Assembly (NCBI RefSeq): GCF_014197135.1 | Contig: NZ_JACIFA010000001.1 | Location: forward strand, 434,001-498,000 | Source: Sphingomonas zeae | GTDB lineage: Bacteria > Pseudomonadota > Alphaproteobacteria > Sphingomonadales > Sphingomonadaceae | Length of the DNA stretch: 64,000 nt | Direction of reading: 5' to 3' | Part shown: positions 12,815 through 22,438 of the stretch, piece by piece | Layout of the letters: every line of letters starts with the position of its first letter | Position numbering within the stretch: the stretch's first letter is position 1 | Made by a program: the position numbers and the translations under genes | The notes under the pieces: model-generated | The model's input: only the letters and a program-made list of their open reading frames with translations | What the model was told of the DNA's origin: nothing | Databases searched by the model: none

Positions 12815-14275
12815 TTAGCTCGCCCGCCGCCGGTCGCCGCGTCGCCGTTCGCCGACCCGGTCGCGCTTGGCGCCGTAGAGGCGGCTGTCGGCGTGATGCA
12901 TGAAATCGCGGTTGGTATGACAATCATCGGGGCGCAGCGTCACGCATACCGTCCCGGCGCAGCTCATGGTCAATCCGTCGATCGTGATGGTGATGGTCAG
13001 CAATCTCTCGATTCGGATGCGCAAGGCATTGGCATCGGCAAGCAGCGCCGCGTCGCGGACGATCACTCCGAATTCGTCCCCGCCCAGCCGCGCGACGAAG
13101 CTGCCGTCCAGCCAGTCGGATCGCAGCCGCTGGCCGACGATGCGCAGCACCTCGTCCCCCGCGGGATGGCCCAGCGTATCGTTGATGAGCTTGAAGCCGT
13201 CCAGATCGATCAGGACCAAGCCCAGCGGCTCGGCGCTCTTTGCGGAATCCGCGATCGCGGCTTCCAGCGCCCGGTCGAATGCCGCGCGGTTGGACAACAA
13301 TGTCAGCGCGTCGGTGTCGGCATTGCGGCGCAGCTGGGTTTCCAGCGCGTGACGCTCGGTTACATCCTGGAACATGCCCACCAGGCCGTGCGGCTCGCCA
13401 TCCAGCATCTCGCGCTCGCCCATCACGCGGACGCGCCGCTTGCGCCCCAGCGCGGTGACGAAATCCAGTTCGATATCGAACGGATCGCCGGTTCGCACCG
13501 TCTGCCCCATCGTCTTGCGCAGTACCTCGCGCGCAGCGGGGGGGTAATAAGACAGGCCTTGTTCGATCGTGAAATCCTGGCCTGCGGGCAGTTCGTGAAT
13601 CCGATACACGCCCTCGGACCACATGGCCTGGCCGTCGGCCAGGGTGATCCGCCACGACCCCATCATCGCCAGCCGCTCGACCTGGCGGACGGTGCGCTCC
13701 TTGGCACGCAGATCGGCGGCCTGATGTTCGCTGAGCTCCGCCATGGTGTTGGCCCGCCGGGCGATCGCGCGCGCGGCGATCAGCGCCTCGGCCAGTCGCG
13801 CCAGATGTCGCAGGGTCTGCTCCCCCGCCGGGCTCAACGAACGGGGGGACGCATCCATGACGCATAGCGATCCGATTGCCTGAGGCGATCCGTCCAGGTC
13901 GGGTACGCGGATCGGCATCCCGGCATAGAAGCGTGTTCCCGCCTCGCCCACGACAAAGGGATTGACCGCGAAACGCGGGTCGCGGCTGAGGTCGGGAACG
14001 ACGGTCACATCGCTGGACTGGATGGTATAGTCGCAAAAGGCGGTCGCCCGCGGCATCTGTCGGGGCAGGGCGCCGATCGCCGACTTGACCCAGAATCTGT
14101 CCCGGTCCGCCAGCGTCAGCGCCGCGAGCGGACAGCCGAGCATGTCGGCGGCCAGTGAAACGAGCGCATCGAACTCCGCTTCCGGCTCGCTGTCGAGCAG
14201 GGCATGGGCCTGGAGCGTGGCGAGGCGACGCTCCTCGTCAAACGGCGCGGGGACGGTGAAAGGGGCTGCCTTCAT
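12815..14275 (-). CDS. GAF-PAS-GGDEF diguanylate cyclase
   Basis: Predicted 486-residue cytoplasmic signalling protein. An N-terminal GAF domain (about 20-170; the YAGMPIRVPDLDGSPQAIGSLCVMD region), a PAS/PAC domain (about 205-310) and a C-terminal GGDEF domain are visible. The active-site signature RLGGDEFGV is intact (GGDEF at residues 398-402) and DLDGFKLINDTLGHPAGD is present, so c-di-GMP synthesis is expected. No RxxD inhibitory site lies five residues before GGDEF, suggesting absence of product inhibition. No transmembrane segment. The input ligand is unknown. It is divergent from the response regulator gene across a 357-base spacer. Confidence 0.88.
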   Translation of the reverse strand: MKAAPFTVPAPFDEERRLATLQAHALLDSEPEAEFDALVSLAADMLGCPLAALTLADRDRFWVKSAIGALPRQMPRATAFCDYTIQSSDVTVVPDLSRDPRFAVNPFVVGEAGTRFYAGMPIRVPDLDGSPQAIGSLCVMDASPRSLSPAGEQTLRHLARLAEALIAARAIARRANTMAELSEHQAADLRAKERTVRQVERLAMMGSWRITLADGQAMWSEGVYRIHELPAGQDFTIEQGLSYYPPAAREVLRKTMGQTVRTGDPFDIELDFVTALGRKRRVRVMGEREMLDGEPHGLVGMFQDVTERHALETQLRRNADTDALTLLSNRAAFDRALEAAIADSAKSAEPLGLVLIDLDGFKLINDTLGHPAGDEVLRIVGQRLRSDWLDGSFVARLGGDEFGVIVRDAALLADANALRIRIERLLTITITIDGLTMSCAGTVCVTLRPDDCHTNRDFMHHADSRLYGAKRDRVGERRRGDRRRAS

Positions 14276-14632
14276 GATGTGCGGATCATAGCGAAAAGAG
14301 TTATCAGAACCTTAAAGATGGCCGGAAGTATAAGTATTTGTGCGGCTTTTTGTTCGCGCTGGCTGGCGGAACACGACCGGCCGAACCGGAGACGAGGTGG
14401 ATGACGCATTTGTCACATTCTGGTCACGCCCGGGTATCCCAAAGCGCTGTAGCCCTTGGACCACGGAGTTCGAAGAGCTCGGCGCCCGTTACTCCCGGGG
14501 GCGCCGTCGAGGCCGGCGGAGACATGCTTTCCGCCGGCCTTTCCTTGACGGCGGCAGCGGTGGACCGGGCTCGCGCGATCCCGACCGACGCCGCTATAAT
14601 GAAGGTCGCCCAATGACGGAGCAGACGAGCCG
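14276..14632. promoter_or_regulatory. 357-base divergent spacer with hairpins
   Basis: Separates the leftward GGDEF gene from the rightward response regulator and must hold both promoters. No protein-coding pattern is convincing. It includes two strong hairpins at about 14480-14506 and 14511-14540 (see the candidate small RNA entry). Confidence 0.4.
14440..14546 (+). ncRNA. Candidate small RNA ending in an intrinsic terminator
   Basis: Two consecutive stem-loops: GGCGCC/GGCGCC at about 14480-14506, then a 10-base-pair stem GGCCGGCGGA/TCCGCCGGCC (14511-14539) followed by TTTCCTT. A rho-independent terminator located about 90 bases before the next start codon, with no gene upstream on this strand, suggests either a small RNA or a leader/attenuator of the response regulator gene. 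The 5' limit is a guess. No match to a known RNA family is recognised. Confidence 0.3.
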
Positions 14633-15325
14633 ATGAGCCGCAAGATCCTGATCGTGGAAGATGACGCCTCAACCGCCGCCTATGTGGCCAAGGGGCTGGC
14701 CGAGGCGGGCTATGCCGTCGAGCAATGTGGGGACGGCCGCGATGGCCTGTTCCTGGCGAGCGAGGGCATATTCGACCTCATCATCGCCGACCGGATGCTG
14801 CCGCGTCTGGACGGGCTGGCCATGGTCAGCGCGATCCGCGCGGCAGGCATTTCGACGCCGGTGCTGATCCTGTCGGCGCTGGCCACGGTCGACGACCGAG
14901 TCGACGGGCTGAAGGCGGGGGCGGACGATTATCTGTGCAAGCCCTTTTCCTTCGCCGAACTGTCCGCGCGGATCGAGGCTCTGGTCCGCCGGTCCGACCG
15001 CGCCGCGTCCGAGCCGACCCGTACCAAGCTTTCCGTCGGCGACCTTGAGATCGACCTGCTGGCGCGCACCGTGACGCGCGCGGGCAAGATCATCCCGGTC
15101 GGCGCGCGCGAGTTCAACCTGCTGGAATTCCTCGCACGTCATGCGGGCCAAGTCGTCACCCGCACCATGATGCTGGAGAAGATCTGGAACTATCATTTCG
15201 ACCCCGGCTCGAACGTGGTTGACGTCCATATCGGGCGGCTCCGGCGTAAGCTCGAGGAAGGATTCGGCACCCCGATCCTGCATACCGTGCGCGGTGCAGG
15301 CTATCGGCTGGCCGTGGAGGGGTGA
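14633..15325 (+). CDS. OmpR/PhoB-family response regulator
   Basis: Predicted 230-residue two-component regulator. The receiver domain begins KILIVEDD, carries the phospho-acceptor Asp53 (LIIADRMLPRLDG) and Lys103 (LCKPF); the C-terminal winged-helix domain shows REFNLLEFLARHAGQVVTR and VVDVHIGRLRRKL. The stop codon overlaps the GTG start of the histidine kinase by four bases (15322-15325), so the pair is one coupled operon. Target genes and signal are not apparent; similarity is to the QseB/TctD-like group. Confidence 0.93.
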   Translation: MSRKILIVEDDASTAAYVAKGLAEAGYAVEQCGDGRDGLFLASEGIFDLIIADRMLPRLDGLAMVSAIRAAGISTPVLILSALATVDDRVDGLKAGADDYLCKPFSFAELSARIEALVRRSDRAASEPTRTKLSVGDLEIDLLARTVTRAGKIIPVGAREFNLLEFLARHAGQVVTRTMMLEKIWNYHFDPGSNVVDVHIGRLRRKLEEGFGTPILHTVRGAGYRLAVEG

Positions 15326-16677
15326 AGCCTCGTCTGACGATCTCGGCGCGGATCGCGCTTCTGTCGATCATCCTCGCGCTGGTATCGAACCTGGCGCTGG
15401 TCGGCTTCATCTGGAAGCAGACCAGCGCCGATGCGGTGGCGGCGCTCCACCGCGAGATCGTCGAGCAGGCCGATGCGCTCCGGGCGGTGTGGCGAACCGG
15501 CGCGCTTCCCGCCTTGGCCGATGCGATTACCCAGGCGCGCGAGCCGGGCGACGTGTCGCTCGTGCTGGCGATCTTCGATTCGCGGGGGCACCGGATCGCG
15601 GGCTATGCGCCCGAGCATCTGGCGGTGCCGTTGGCCGACACGCCGTTCCGTATCGCGGTGCTGGGGCGCGACGGAGTGTGGAACGTGCGGGAGGCGGGGT
15701 ATACGCTGCATCCGATCGGCACCGACTGGTTGTTGGTCGGGCGTCCGCTCGATCTGATCGAGGCGCAGCAGGTCGCGATCGAGCGGGCGCTGGCGCTGGC
15801 GGTGTTCCTGTCGCTGATGCTGGGGGCAGGTACCGGTCTGGTGCTCGCGCGCTATGTCGCGGGGCGGCTCAACAGCATCGTCGCGGTGATCGACGCGGCG
15901 GGCGAGGGCGATCTGTCGCGCCGCGTCTCGCTGGTGCGGGCGGGCGATGATGAGGGCGATGCCTTTGACCGGCTGGCCGAACGGCTGAACGCGATGCTGG
16001 GCAAGATCGAGCAGTTGATGGCCGAACTGCGCGTCGTCACCGACAGTCTGGCGCATGATCTGCGCTCGCCGCTGGCCCGCCTGCGCACCAAGACCGAACA
16101 GGCGGTGCTGATCGCCGATCCGGCGCAGCGTGAGGCGGCGCTGGGCGGCCTGCTGGTCGAAACCGATCTCATCATGCGGATGCTGACCATGGTGATCGAG
16201 ATCAGCCGATCCGAATCGGTGACGCGCGACCGCTTCACCCTGGCCTCGCCGGTCGAGCTGGCCGAGGAGATCGGCGAACTCTATGCGCCGGTCGCCGAGG
16301 AAGCGGGCCTGCGTTTCCTGATCGAGGTGGAGGCGCGGCCCGCCCCGTTGCCGCTGCACCGCGAGCTGATGAGCCAGGCGCTGTCCAACCTGATCGACAA
16401 CGCGTTGAAACATGGCGCGTCGGGCGGACAGGTGACGTTGCGGCTGCGCGAAGGCACGGAGGGCATCGTCTTCCAGGTCGAGGATCACGGCCCCGGCATC
16501 GCCGAGGCGGACCGAGCGCAGGCATTGAAGCGCTTCGGGCGGCTCGACACCGCGCGGACGACGCCGGGCGCGGGGCTGGGCATGGCCCTGATCGAGGCGG
16601 TGGCACGGCTGCACGGTGGGCGGTTCGAGCTGGGCGACAATGCGCCGGGGCTGGTTGCGCGGTTGGTGATTCCCTGA
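15322..16677 (+). CDS. Sensor histidine kinase, partner of the upstream regulator
   Basis: Predicted 451-residue inner-membrane kinase starting with GTG at 15322. Order: transmembrane segment 1 (about 9-33), a periplasmic sensor of about 120 residues, transmembrane segment 2 (about 153-175), HAMP, the dimerisation domain with phospho-acceptor His245 in LAHDLRSPLAR, and an HATPase domain with N-box NLIDNALKHG, DHGPGI and GAGLGMAL. All catalytic boxes are intact. The signal sensed is unknown. Confidence 0.92.
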   Translation: MKPRLTISARIALLSIILALVSNLALVGFIWKQTSADAVAALHREIVEQADALRAVWRTGALPALADAITQAREPGDVSLVLAIFDSRGHRIAGYAPEHLAVPLADTPFRIAVLGRDGVWNVREAGYTLHPIGTDWLLVGRPLDLIEAQQVAIERALALAVFLSLMLGAGTGLVLARYVAGRLNSIVAVIDAAGEGDLSRRVSLVRAGDDEGDAFDRLAERLNAMLGKIEQLMAELRVVTDSLAHDLRSPLARLRTKTEQAVLIADPAQREAALGGLLVETDLIMRMLTMVIEISRSESVTRDRFTLASPVELAEEIGELYAPVAEEAGLRFLIEVEARPAPLPLHRELMSQALSNLIDNALKHGASGGQVTLRLREGTEGIVFQVEDHGPGIAEADRAQALKRFGRLDTARTTPGAGLGMALIEAVARLHGGRFELGDNAPGLVARLVIP

Positions 16678-16803
16678 TCCTCCCCGAAACGGGGAGGGGA
16701 ACCACCGCGAAGCGGTGGTGGAGGGGGTGTGCGGCCAGATACGCCGCTTCTGTAAGCCCCCCCTCCGGCAGGCTGCGCCTGCCACCTCCCCGTGCCGGGG
16801 AGG
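16678..16803. repeat. Palindromic GC-rich repeat (module R4)
   Basis: Begins CCTCCCCGAAACGGGGAGG and ends with CCTCCCCGTGCCGGGGAGG; inside are ACCACCGCGAAGCGGTGGT and the GGCAGG-CTGCGC-CTGCC hairpin. It belongs to the same broad class as the repeats at 6.8, 10.5 and 20.0 kb and can act as a transcriptional terminator for the two-component operon. Confidence 0.75.
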
Positions 16804-16845
16804 ATCGGACTTGCCCCGCCGCCTCAGCGCTTTACATCCCGCCGC

Positions 16846-17094
16846 ATGGACACGCTTTCCCTGTTCGGTCTGATCGCCGTCTCGTTCACCCTGGTCTGCT
16901 ATGCGATGGAATCGGGTTCGCACTGGTGGACGCTGGGCTTCTGCCTGGGGTGTGTCGCGGGATCGGCCTATGGCTTTCTTCAGGGCGCATGGCCTTTCGG
17001 GGTCGTGGAGATCGTCTGGGCGATCGTGTCCTTCCGCCGCTGGCTGACGCTCAAGCGCCTTCAAGCGATGAAGTTTGTGGAACCGATCGCTTGA
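16846..17094 (+). CDS. Small three-helix membrane protein of unknown function
   Basis: Predicted 82-residue protein with three hydrophobic segments (about 3-21, 27-45 and 49-66) and short loops, starting MDTLSLFGLIAV at 16846. No family signature is recognised with confidence; the layout, with a WPFGVVEIVWAIVSF last helix, resembles small PQ-loop-like integral membrane proteins. The 3' end overlaps the likely -35 box of the ribosomal protein operon promoter. Confidence 0.6.
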   Translation: MDTLSLFGLIAVSFTLVCYAMESGSHWWTLGFCLGCVAGSAYGFLQGAWPFGVVEIVWAIVSFRRWLTLKRLQAMKFVEPIA

Positions 17095-17119
17095 CACGGT
17101 GTTGCGCGGGGCCTAACTG
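17091..17119 (+). promoter_or_regulatory. Probable sigma-70 promoter of the rpsM-rpsK-rpoA-rplQ cluster
   Basis: A consensus -35 box TTGACA at 17091-17096 is followed after 17 bases by TAACTG at 17114-17119. It lies about 135 bases before rpsM, leaving an untranslated leader long enough for autoregulatory structure. The -10 match is weak. Confidence 0.45.
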
Positions 17120-17252
17120 ACCGTCCTTCCAACACCATCGGTTGAACGACGCGCGACTTGCGTGCGTCGCGCTTCCGCGTGGCGGAACCATCGCGTTGAG
17201 ATGGAGCATGTGCGGCCATGCCATGCTTCGTGGAGCTAGGAGAACAAGTTTC

Positions 17253-17621
17253 ATGGCACGTATCGCGGGTGTTAACCTCCCGACCAACAAGCGCGTTCTG
17301 ATCGCGCTGACCTATATCCACGGCATCGGCCCGGCCAAGGCGAAGCAGATCGCCGACAAGCTGGACATTGCCGCTGACCGCCGCGTTCAGGACCTGTCGG
17401 ATCAGGAAGTGCTCCAGATCCGTGAGACCATCGACGCCGATCACACGGTGGAAGGCGATCTCCGTCGCGAAACCGCGATGAACATCAAGCGCCTGATGGA
17501 CCTGGCCTGCTATCGCGGCCTGCGTCACCGCAAGGGCCTGCCGGTCCGCGGCCAGCGCACGCACACCAATGCGCGCACCCGCAAGGGCAAGGCAAAGCCG
17601 ATCGCGGGCAAGAAGAAGTAA
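17253..17621 (+). CDS. rpsM: 30S ribosomal protein S13
   Basis: Predicted 122-residue S13 of the small-subunit head, starting [15 protein letters not shown] after an AGGAGAA ribosome binding site (17238-17244). The signature [21 protein letters not shown] and the basic tail AKPIAGKKK are intact. The upstream in-frame extension from 17142 is non-conserved. First gene of the alpha-type ribosomal operon segment. Confidence 0.97.
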   Translation: MARIAGVNLPTNKRVLIALTYIHGIGPAKAKQIADKLDIAADRRVQDLSDQEVLQIRETIDADHTVEGDLRRETAMNIKRLMDLACYRGLRHRKGLPVRGQRTHTNARTRKGKAKPIAGKKK

Positions 17622-17725
17622 GATTTTCGCCCCTGGCGAAATTCAATTCTTCTCCGCCGGAGGGCGGCGCGAGGCAGACGGCTTCCCGCTCTTCGCATCA
17701 GAGATACAGGTCAGGATAGAATTCA

Positions 17726-18115
17726 ATGGCACGTGAACCGCAGCGCATTCGCCGTCGCGAGCGCAAGAACATCACCGCCGGCGTCGCGCATGTGAACGCC
17801 AGCTTCAACAACACCATGATCACCATCACCGACGCGCAGGGCAACGCCATTTCGTGGTCGTCGGCCGGCATGATGGGCTTCAAGGGCTCGCGCAAGTCGA
17901 CCCCGTATGCGGCGCAGGTCGCAGCGGAAGACGCGGGCAAGAAGGCCGCCGAGCACGGCGTCCGCACCCTGGAAGTCGAAGTCAAGGGTCCGGGTTCGGG
18001 CCGTGAGTCGGCGCTGCGCGCGCTGCAGGCGGTTGGTTTCCAGATCTCCTCGATCCGTGACGTGACCTCGATCCCGCACAACGGCGTGCGGCCTTCCAAG
18101 CGTCGCCGCGTCTGA
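17726..18115 (+). CDS. rpsK: 30S ribosomal protein S11
   Basis: Predicted 129-residue S11 of the platform, with the family core [19 protein letters not shown] and the C-terminal signature [17 protein letters not shown]. It lies 104 bases after rpsM on the same strand, with no gene in that gap. Confidence 0.97.
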   Translation: MAREPQRIRRRERKNITAGVAHVNASFNNTMITITDAQGNAISWSSAGMMGFKGSRKSTPYAAQVAAEDAGKKAAEHGVRTLEVEVKGPGSGRESALRALQAVGFQISSIRDVTSIPHNGVRPSKRRRV

Positions 18116-18203
18116 TGCTTCCCATGGCCGGCTGACGAGTCGGCCATGCCTCTCTCCACGGCTGGAACCGTCCCCGTTCCGGCCCATAACTCAGGGGAAC
18201 CAC

Positions 18204-19268
18204 GTGTCTGTCAACGCAAAGAACTGGCAGGAACTGAAGAAGCCCAACGCGCTCGAAAAGAAGGGCGGCGATGGCAAGCGGAAGGCGACGTTCGTTGCCG
18301 AACCGCTGGAGCGTGGCTTCGGCCTGACGCTGGGCAACGCGCTTCGCCGCGTTCTCCTGTCGTCGCTCCAGGGCGCGGCGGTCACCTCGATCAAGATCGA
18401 GAACGTGCTGCACGAGTTCTCGTCGCTGGCCGGTGTGCGTGAAGACGTCACCGACATCGTCCTGAACGTCAAGCAGCTCGCCATCCGTATGCAGGGCGAA
18501 GGCCCCAAGCGGCTCCAGCTGTCGGCGACCGGCCCCACCACCGTCAAGGCCGGCGACATCGCCGTCTCGGGCGACATCGAGGTCATGAACAAGGACCTGG
18601 TGATCTGCCATCTCGACGAAGGCGCGACGTTCAACATGGAACTGACCGCCGACATCGGGAAGGGCTATGTCCCCGCCGCGTCCAACCGTCCGGCCGATGC
18701 GCCGATCGGTCTGATCCCGGTCGACGCGCTGTATTCGCCGGTGCGCCAGGTGTCGTACAAGGTCGACCCGACCCGCGTCGGTCAGGACCTGGACTATGAC
18801 AAGCTGACGCTCTCGGTCGAAACCGACGGCACCGTCACCCCGGAAGACGCCGTGGCCTATGCTGCGCGCATCCTCCAGGACCAGCTGGCGCTGTTCGTGC
18901 ACTTCGACGACTCGGCGCTCACCCGCGCGGCCCCTGTCGGCCAGGCGGCGATCCCGGTCGCCGGTGGCGAGCCGCAGAGCGACGCGCAGCAGATCAACCG
19001 TTACCTTCTCAAGAAGGTCGACGAGCTGGAACTGTCGGTGCGTTCGGCGAACTGCCTGAAGAACGACAACATCATCTATATCGGCGATCTGGTCGGCAAG
19101 ACCGAAGCCGAGATGCTGCGCACTCCCAATTTCGGCCGCAAGTCGCTGAACGAGATCAAGGAAGTGCTGTCGTCCATGGGGCTGCGCCTGGGCATGGAAA
19201 TCCCCGGCTGGCCGCCTGAGAATATCGAGGAAATGGCCAAGAAGCTGGAACAGGAAATCATGGGCTGA
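18204..19268 (+). CDS. rpoA: DNA-directed RNA polymerase subunit alpha
   Basis: Predicted 354-residue alpha subunit that nucleates RNA polymerase assembly. GTG start at 18204 preceded by AGGGGAAC. The N-terminal dimerisation domain ([17 protein letters not shown]) and C-terminal promoter-contact domain ([36 protein letters not shown]) are both complete. Confidence 0.97.
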   Translation: MSVNAKNWQELKKPNALEKKGGDGKRKATFVAEPLERGFGLTLGNALRRVLLSSLQGAAVTSIKIENVLHEFSSLAGVREDVTDIVLNVKQLAIRMQGEGPKRLQLSATGPTTVKAGDIAVSGDIEVMNKDLVICHLDEGATFNMELTADIGKGYVPAASNRPADAPIGLIPVDALYSPVRQVSYKVDPTRVGQDLDYDKLTLSVETDGTVTPEDAVAYAARILQDQLALFVHFDDSALTRAAPVGQAAIPVAGGEPQSDAQQINRYLLKKVDELELSVRSANCLKNDNIIYIGDLVGKTEAEMLRTPNFGRKSLNEIKEVLSSMGLRLGMEIPGWPPENIEEMAKKLEQEIMG

Positions 19269-19513
19269 GCCGCACGCGGATAGCCATGCTATCCGCGCGA
19301 CGGCAAAAGCCCGGCCGGCGGGTCGCCCTAGGGCGGCCCGTTCGACGTCAGGATCGCGGCTTCGCCGAGATCCGGTCCGGTCCCTCCAGCAGCTTTGCTG
19401 AACCGCTTCCCGGCGAGAGCCGGAAAGTACAAGACAGGCGAAGGTGACGGCCTCGACGGTCACCAGGTCTGGGGTACCGTCAAACGGCCCCTTAACGAAC
19501 GAAGGAACTACCC
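19269..19513 (+). promoter_or_regulatory. rpoA-rplQ spacer with two hairpins
   Basis: The 245-base spacer contains CGCGGATAGC-CAT-GCTATCCGCG (19275-19297), a strong hairpin right after rpoA, and a second palindrome around GCCCTAGGGC (19326-19340). No gene is visible. The spacer is longer than the usual rpoA-rplQ gap, so partial termination or a second promoter for rplQ is possible. Confidence 0.4.
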
Positions 19514-19936
19514 ATGCGTCATCGCGTCGGCGGCCGTAAGCTGCAGCGTACCTCGGCTCATCGTATTGCGCTTTTCCGCAACATGGCGGCCGCGCTCATC
19601 AAGCATGAGCAGATCACCACCACCGTCGCCAAGGCGAAGGAACTGCGTCCCTATGTCGAAAAGCTGGTGACGCTGGCCAAGAAGGGCGGTCTTTCGAACC
19701 GCCGTCTGGCCCATGCCCGCCTGCTCGACGACGCGCAGCTGGTGAAGCTGTTCGACGTTCTCGCGTCGCGCTATGCCGACCGTAACGGTGGTTACACCCG
19801 CATCATCAAGGCTGGCATCCGCGCGTCGGACGCCTCGCCGATGGCGATCATCGAGTTCGTCGACCGTGACGTCTCGGCGAAGGGCCAGGATTCGGGTCCG
19901 GTCATGAACGAGGAAGATTTCGACGAAGCCGCCTAA
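19514..19936 (+). CDS. rplQ: 50S ribosomal protein L17
   Basis: Predicted 140-residue L17, beginning [20 protein letters not shown], with the conserved [18 protein letters not shown] and [19 protein letters not shown]. An acidic C-terminal tail is normal for the group. Last gene of the cluster; followed by a clear terminator. Confidence 0.96.
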   Translation: MRHRVGGRKLQRTSAHRIALFRNMAAALIKHEQITTTVAKAKELRPYVEKLVTLAKKGGLSNRRLAHARLLDDAQLVKLFDVLASRYADRNGGYTRIIKAGIRASDASPMAIIEFVDRDVSAKGQDSGPVMNEEDFDEAA

Positions 19937-19967
19937 TCGCGCGCTTCATCGAAGACCTTCGAGGGAA

Positions 19968-19998
19968 GGGCCGCTCCAGCGATGGGGCGGCCCTTTTT
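19968..19998 (+). terminator. Rho-independent terminator after rplQ
   Basis: Ten-base-pair stem GGGCCGCTCC / GGGGCGGCCC (one wobble) with a six-base loop, followed directly by TTTTT (19994-19998), 31 bases after the rplQ stop. Confidence 0.85.
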
Positions 19999-20011
19999 CG
20001 TATGCGCCGGG

Positions 20012-20117
20012 CTCCCCCTCCTGCAAGCGGGAGGGGGTTGTGGGGAGGGCAGGGCGCCTCACCGAGACCATCGTTTGGGGCTTTCCCTCCCCCATCCCCT
20101 CCCGTTTACGGGAGGGG
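20012..20117. repeat. Palindromic GC-rich repeat (module R5, inverted copy of R3)
   Basis: Outer palindromes CTCCCCCTCC-TGCAAGC-GGGAGGGGG and CCCCTCCCGTTTACGGGAGGGG bracket a centre with GGGGAGGGC, GAGACCATCG and GGCTTTCCCTCCC. This centre is the reverse complement of the centre of the repeat at 10486-10586. Confidence 0.8.
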
Positions 20118-20189
20118 CGTGCCAAGTGTTGTCGTTCAGCATTCTGCAAGCCGGGTGGTTTCTTCTCTTACCAACAGGGGGAGAGGAAC

Positions 20190-20737
20190 ATGGGGAAAGC
20201 CTGCATTGCGTTGAGCCTTGCGACGATCGGGACGCTGTCGGGTTGTTCCACGCCCGATCGCAACTGGAACAAGGGCGTCGCCAAGCCCAGCGCCACCTGG
20301 CTTCATTATCACGCGAACAGGCCAAGACGAGCGCGGGCGGTGTGGCTGCGATCGTCGGGGCCGCCCTGGGGTTGCAGGCCGCAGGCTATGACCCGAACCG
20401 TCCCAGACCGCCCGCACCGCGCGCCGCCGATCCGCTCGCCCCGGTGCGCGGGACCGAAACGCCCGCAGTCTTCCGTGCGGACATCGATGAGGAGGCCGCC
20501 ACCCGGGCTTGCAAGCTGGCGACGGAGGACGAGGCACAGCGCCAATATCCCCATGCGCTCCTCGAAGCCGTGGAGGCGGCCGAGCCGCTGAAGGATGTGC
20601 TGCTGGTGCGCGGGACGATCCGGCTGCGCGCGAAAAAGGCCGATCCCGGCGAGTTGCGCGCGTTCCGCTGCCGGGTCGATGCGCAGGCGGTCCGCATGGT
20701 CGCGATCGACCCGCCCGAAACGCGCGCACCCCGGTAG
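20190..20737 (+). pseudogene. Frameshifted lipoprotein gene
   Basis: The ATG at 20190 has a strong ribosome binding site (GAGAGGAA) and opens a lipoprotein signal MGKACIALSLATIGTLSGC with a lipobox LSGC. After about 38 codons this frame turns into Arg/Pro-rich nonsense, while a second frame from about 20300 reads as convincing protein (LSREQAKTSAGGVAAIVGAALGL, later [18 protein letters not shown]) to a stop at 20737. A one-base loss between about 20270 and 20320 would restore a single lipoprotein of about 180 residues. This is either a genuine disruption or a sequencing error. Function unknown. Confidence 0.55.
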
Positions 20738-20769
20738 CTTTTCTGACAGGACATCGCTATCGGACCGCC

Positions 20770-22323
20770 ATGGAGCACCCCGACAGCATCCTCATCGTCG
20801 ATTTCGGCAGCCAGGTCACCCAGCTTATCGCACGCCGCGTGCGCGAGGCGGGGGTCTATAGCGAGATCGTGCCCTTCCAATCCGCCGGTGAGGCGTTCGC
20901 GCGGATCAAGCCCGCTGCCGTCATCCTGTCGGGTGGTCCCGCCTCGGTCGTCGACGAGAATAGCCCGCGCATTCCGCAGGCCATCCTCGACAGCGGCCTG
21001 CCGATGCTGGGCATATGCTATGGCCAGCAGGCGCTGACCGAGCAGCTCGGCGGCAAGGTCGAAAAGGGCGACAGCGGCGAGTTCGGCGAGGCGTTCATCA
21101 CCGTCGAGGACGAATGCACGCTGTTCGACGGCCTGTGGGCGAGGGGTGAGCGCCATCAGGTGTGGATGAGCCATGGTGACAAGGTGACCGCGCTGGCCCC
21201 CGGCTTCCGCGTCGTCGCGACCAGCCCGGGCGCGCCTTATGCGATCATCGCCAATGACGAGCGCCGCATCTACGCGATGCAGTTTCACCCGGAGGTCGTG
21301 CACACGCCGGACGGCGCCAAGCTGATCGCCAATTTCGTGCGCCATGTCGCGGGGCTGACCGGCGACTGGACCATGGCCGAGTTCCGTGCTGCCAAGATCG
21401 CCGAGATCCGCGAGCAGGTGGGCGACGGGCGGGTGATCTGCGGTCTGTCGGGCGGGGTCGACTCGTCGGTCGCGGCGCTGCTGATTCACGAGGCGATCGG
21501 CGACCAGCTGACCTGTGTGTTCGTCGATGGCGGCATCCTGCGCCAGGGCGAGGCCGAACAGGTCGTCAGCCTGTTCCGCGGCCATTACAACATCCCGCTC
21601 GTCCATGTGGACGCCCAGGACCTGTTCATGGACGGCCTGGCGGGCGTCACCGACCCCGAGGCCAAGCGCAAGTTCATCGGCAAGACCTTCATCGACGTGT
21701 TCGAGGCCGAGGCCAAGAAGATCGGCGGTGCCGAATTCCTGGCGCAGGGGACGCTCTATCCGGACGTGATCGAAAGCGTCAGCTTCACGGGCGGTCCGTC
21801 GGTGACGATCAAGAGCCACCACAATGTCGGCGGCCTGCCTGAGCGCATGAACATGAAGCTGGTCGAGCCGCTGCGCGAGCTGTTCAAGGACGAGGTTCGC
21901 GTGCTTGGCCGCGAGCTGGGCCTGCCGGACGTGTTCGTCGGCCGCCATCCTTTCCCCGGACCCGGCCTGGCGATCCGCATCCCCGGCGAGGTGACGCGCG
22001 AGCGTTGCGATATCCTGCGCAAGGCGGACGCCATCTATCTTGAGGAAATCCGCAAGGCGGGTCTGTACGACGCGATCTGGCAGGCGTTCGCGGTGCTGCT
22101 GCCGGTGCGCTCGGTCGGCGTGATGGGCGATGGCCGCACCTACGACTCGGTGCTGGCACTGCGCGCGGTGACCTCGGTCGACGGGATGACGGCGCAGGCG
22201 TTCGACTTCCCAGGTGATTTCCTGCCGCGCGTAACGACCCGGATCATCAACGAGGTGAAGGGCATCAACCGCGTGGTGTACGATTATACCAGCAAGCCGC
22301 CCGGCACGATCGAGTGGGAATGA
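20770..22323 (+). CDS. guaA: GMP synthase (glutamine-hydrolysing)
   Basis: Predicted 517-residue enzyme converting XMP, ATP and glutamine to GMP, the last step of guanylate synthesis. It has the class I amidotransferase domain (nucleophile Cys in LGICYGQQ, His/Glu in MQFHPEV), the ATP-pyrophosphatase domain with P-loop LSGGVDSSV, and the dimerisation domain ending KPPGTIEWE. The gene is complete although its 3' end is a frequent integration site for mobile elements, and an integrase gene follows 318 bases downstream. Confidence 0.97.
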   Translation: MEHPDSILIVDFGSQVTQLIARRVREAGVYSEIVPFQSAGEAFARIKPAAVILSGGPASVVDENSPRIPQAILDSGLPMLGICYGQQALTEQLGGKVEKGDSGEFGEAFITVEDECTLFDGLWARGERHQVWMSHGDKVTALAPGFRVVATSPGAPYAIIANDERRIYAMQFHPEVVHTPDGAKLIANFVRHVAGLTGDWTMAEFRAAKIAEIREQVGDGRVICGLSGGVDSSVAALLIHEAIGDQLTCVFVDGGILRQGEAEQVVSLFRGHYNIPLVHVDAQDLFMDGLAGVTDPEAKRKFIGKTFIDVFEAEAKKIGGAEFLAQGTLYPDVIESVSFTGGPSVTIKSHHNVGGLPERMNMKLVEPLRELFKDEVRVLGRELGLPDVFVGRHPFPGPGLAIRIPGEVTRERCDILRKADAIYLEEIRKAGLYDAIWQAFAVLLPVRSVGVMGDGRTYDSVLALRAVTSVDGMTAQAFDFPGDFLPRVTTRIINEVKGINRVVYDYTSKPPGTIEWE

Positions 22324-22330
22324 TTTTTAC
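22300..22330. other. Inferred left attachment site (attL) at the guaA 3' end
   Basis: The boundary between conserved chromosome and the mobile element falls at or just after the guaA stop. Integrases of this class commonly recombine within the last codons of guaA and restore them, giving a short direct repeat at the far end of the element. The matching repeat would be beyond 64000, so the exact core cannot be set from this window. Confidence 0.5.
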
Positions 22331-22438
22331 CCATCCGGTGGTATCCGTCTGTACGCCATGGCGCTACCTAACTCGCTGAATAATATCAATAAATACTGCG
22401 TCGTCTATCATCATCTATCGAGCAGCAGTGCCTCGGCT

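Noticed and set aside
14613..14636. Short open frame ending MTEQTSR just before the response regulator
   Set aside because: It is a few codons long and its longer version spans the hairpins; no evidence of coding.
15301..17097. 598-codon minus-strand frame across the histidine kinase and repeat R4
   Set aside because: Crosses an intergenic repeat and lies opposite a coupled two-component operon with intact motifs.
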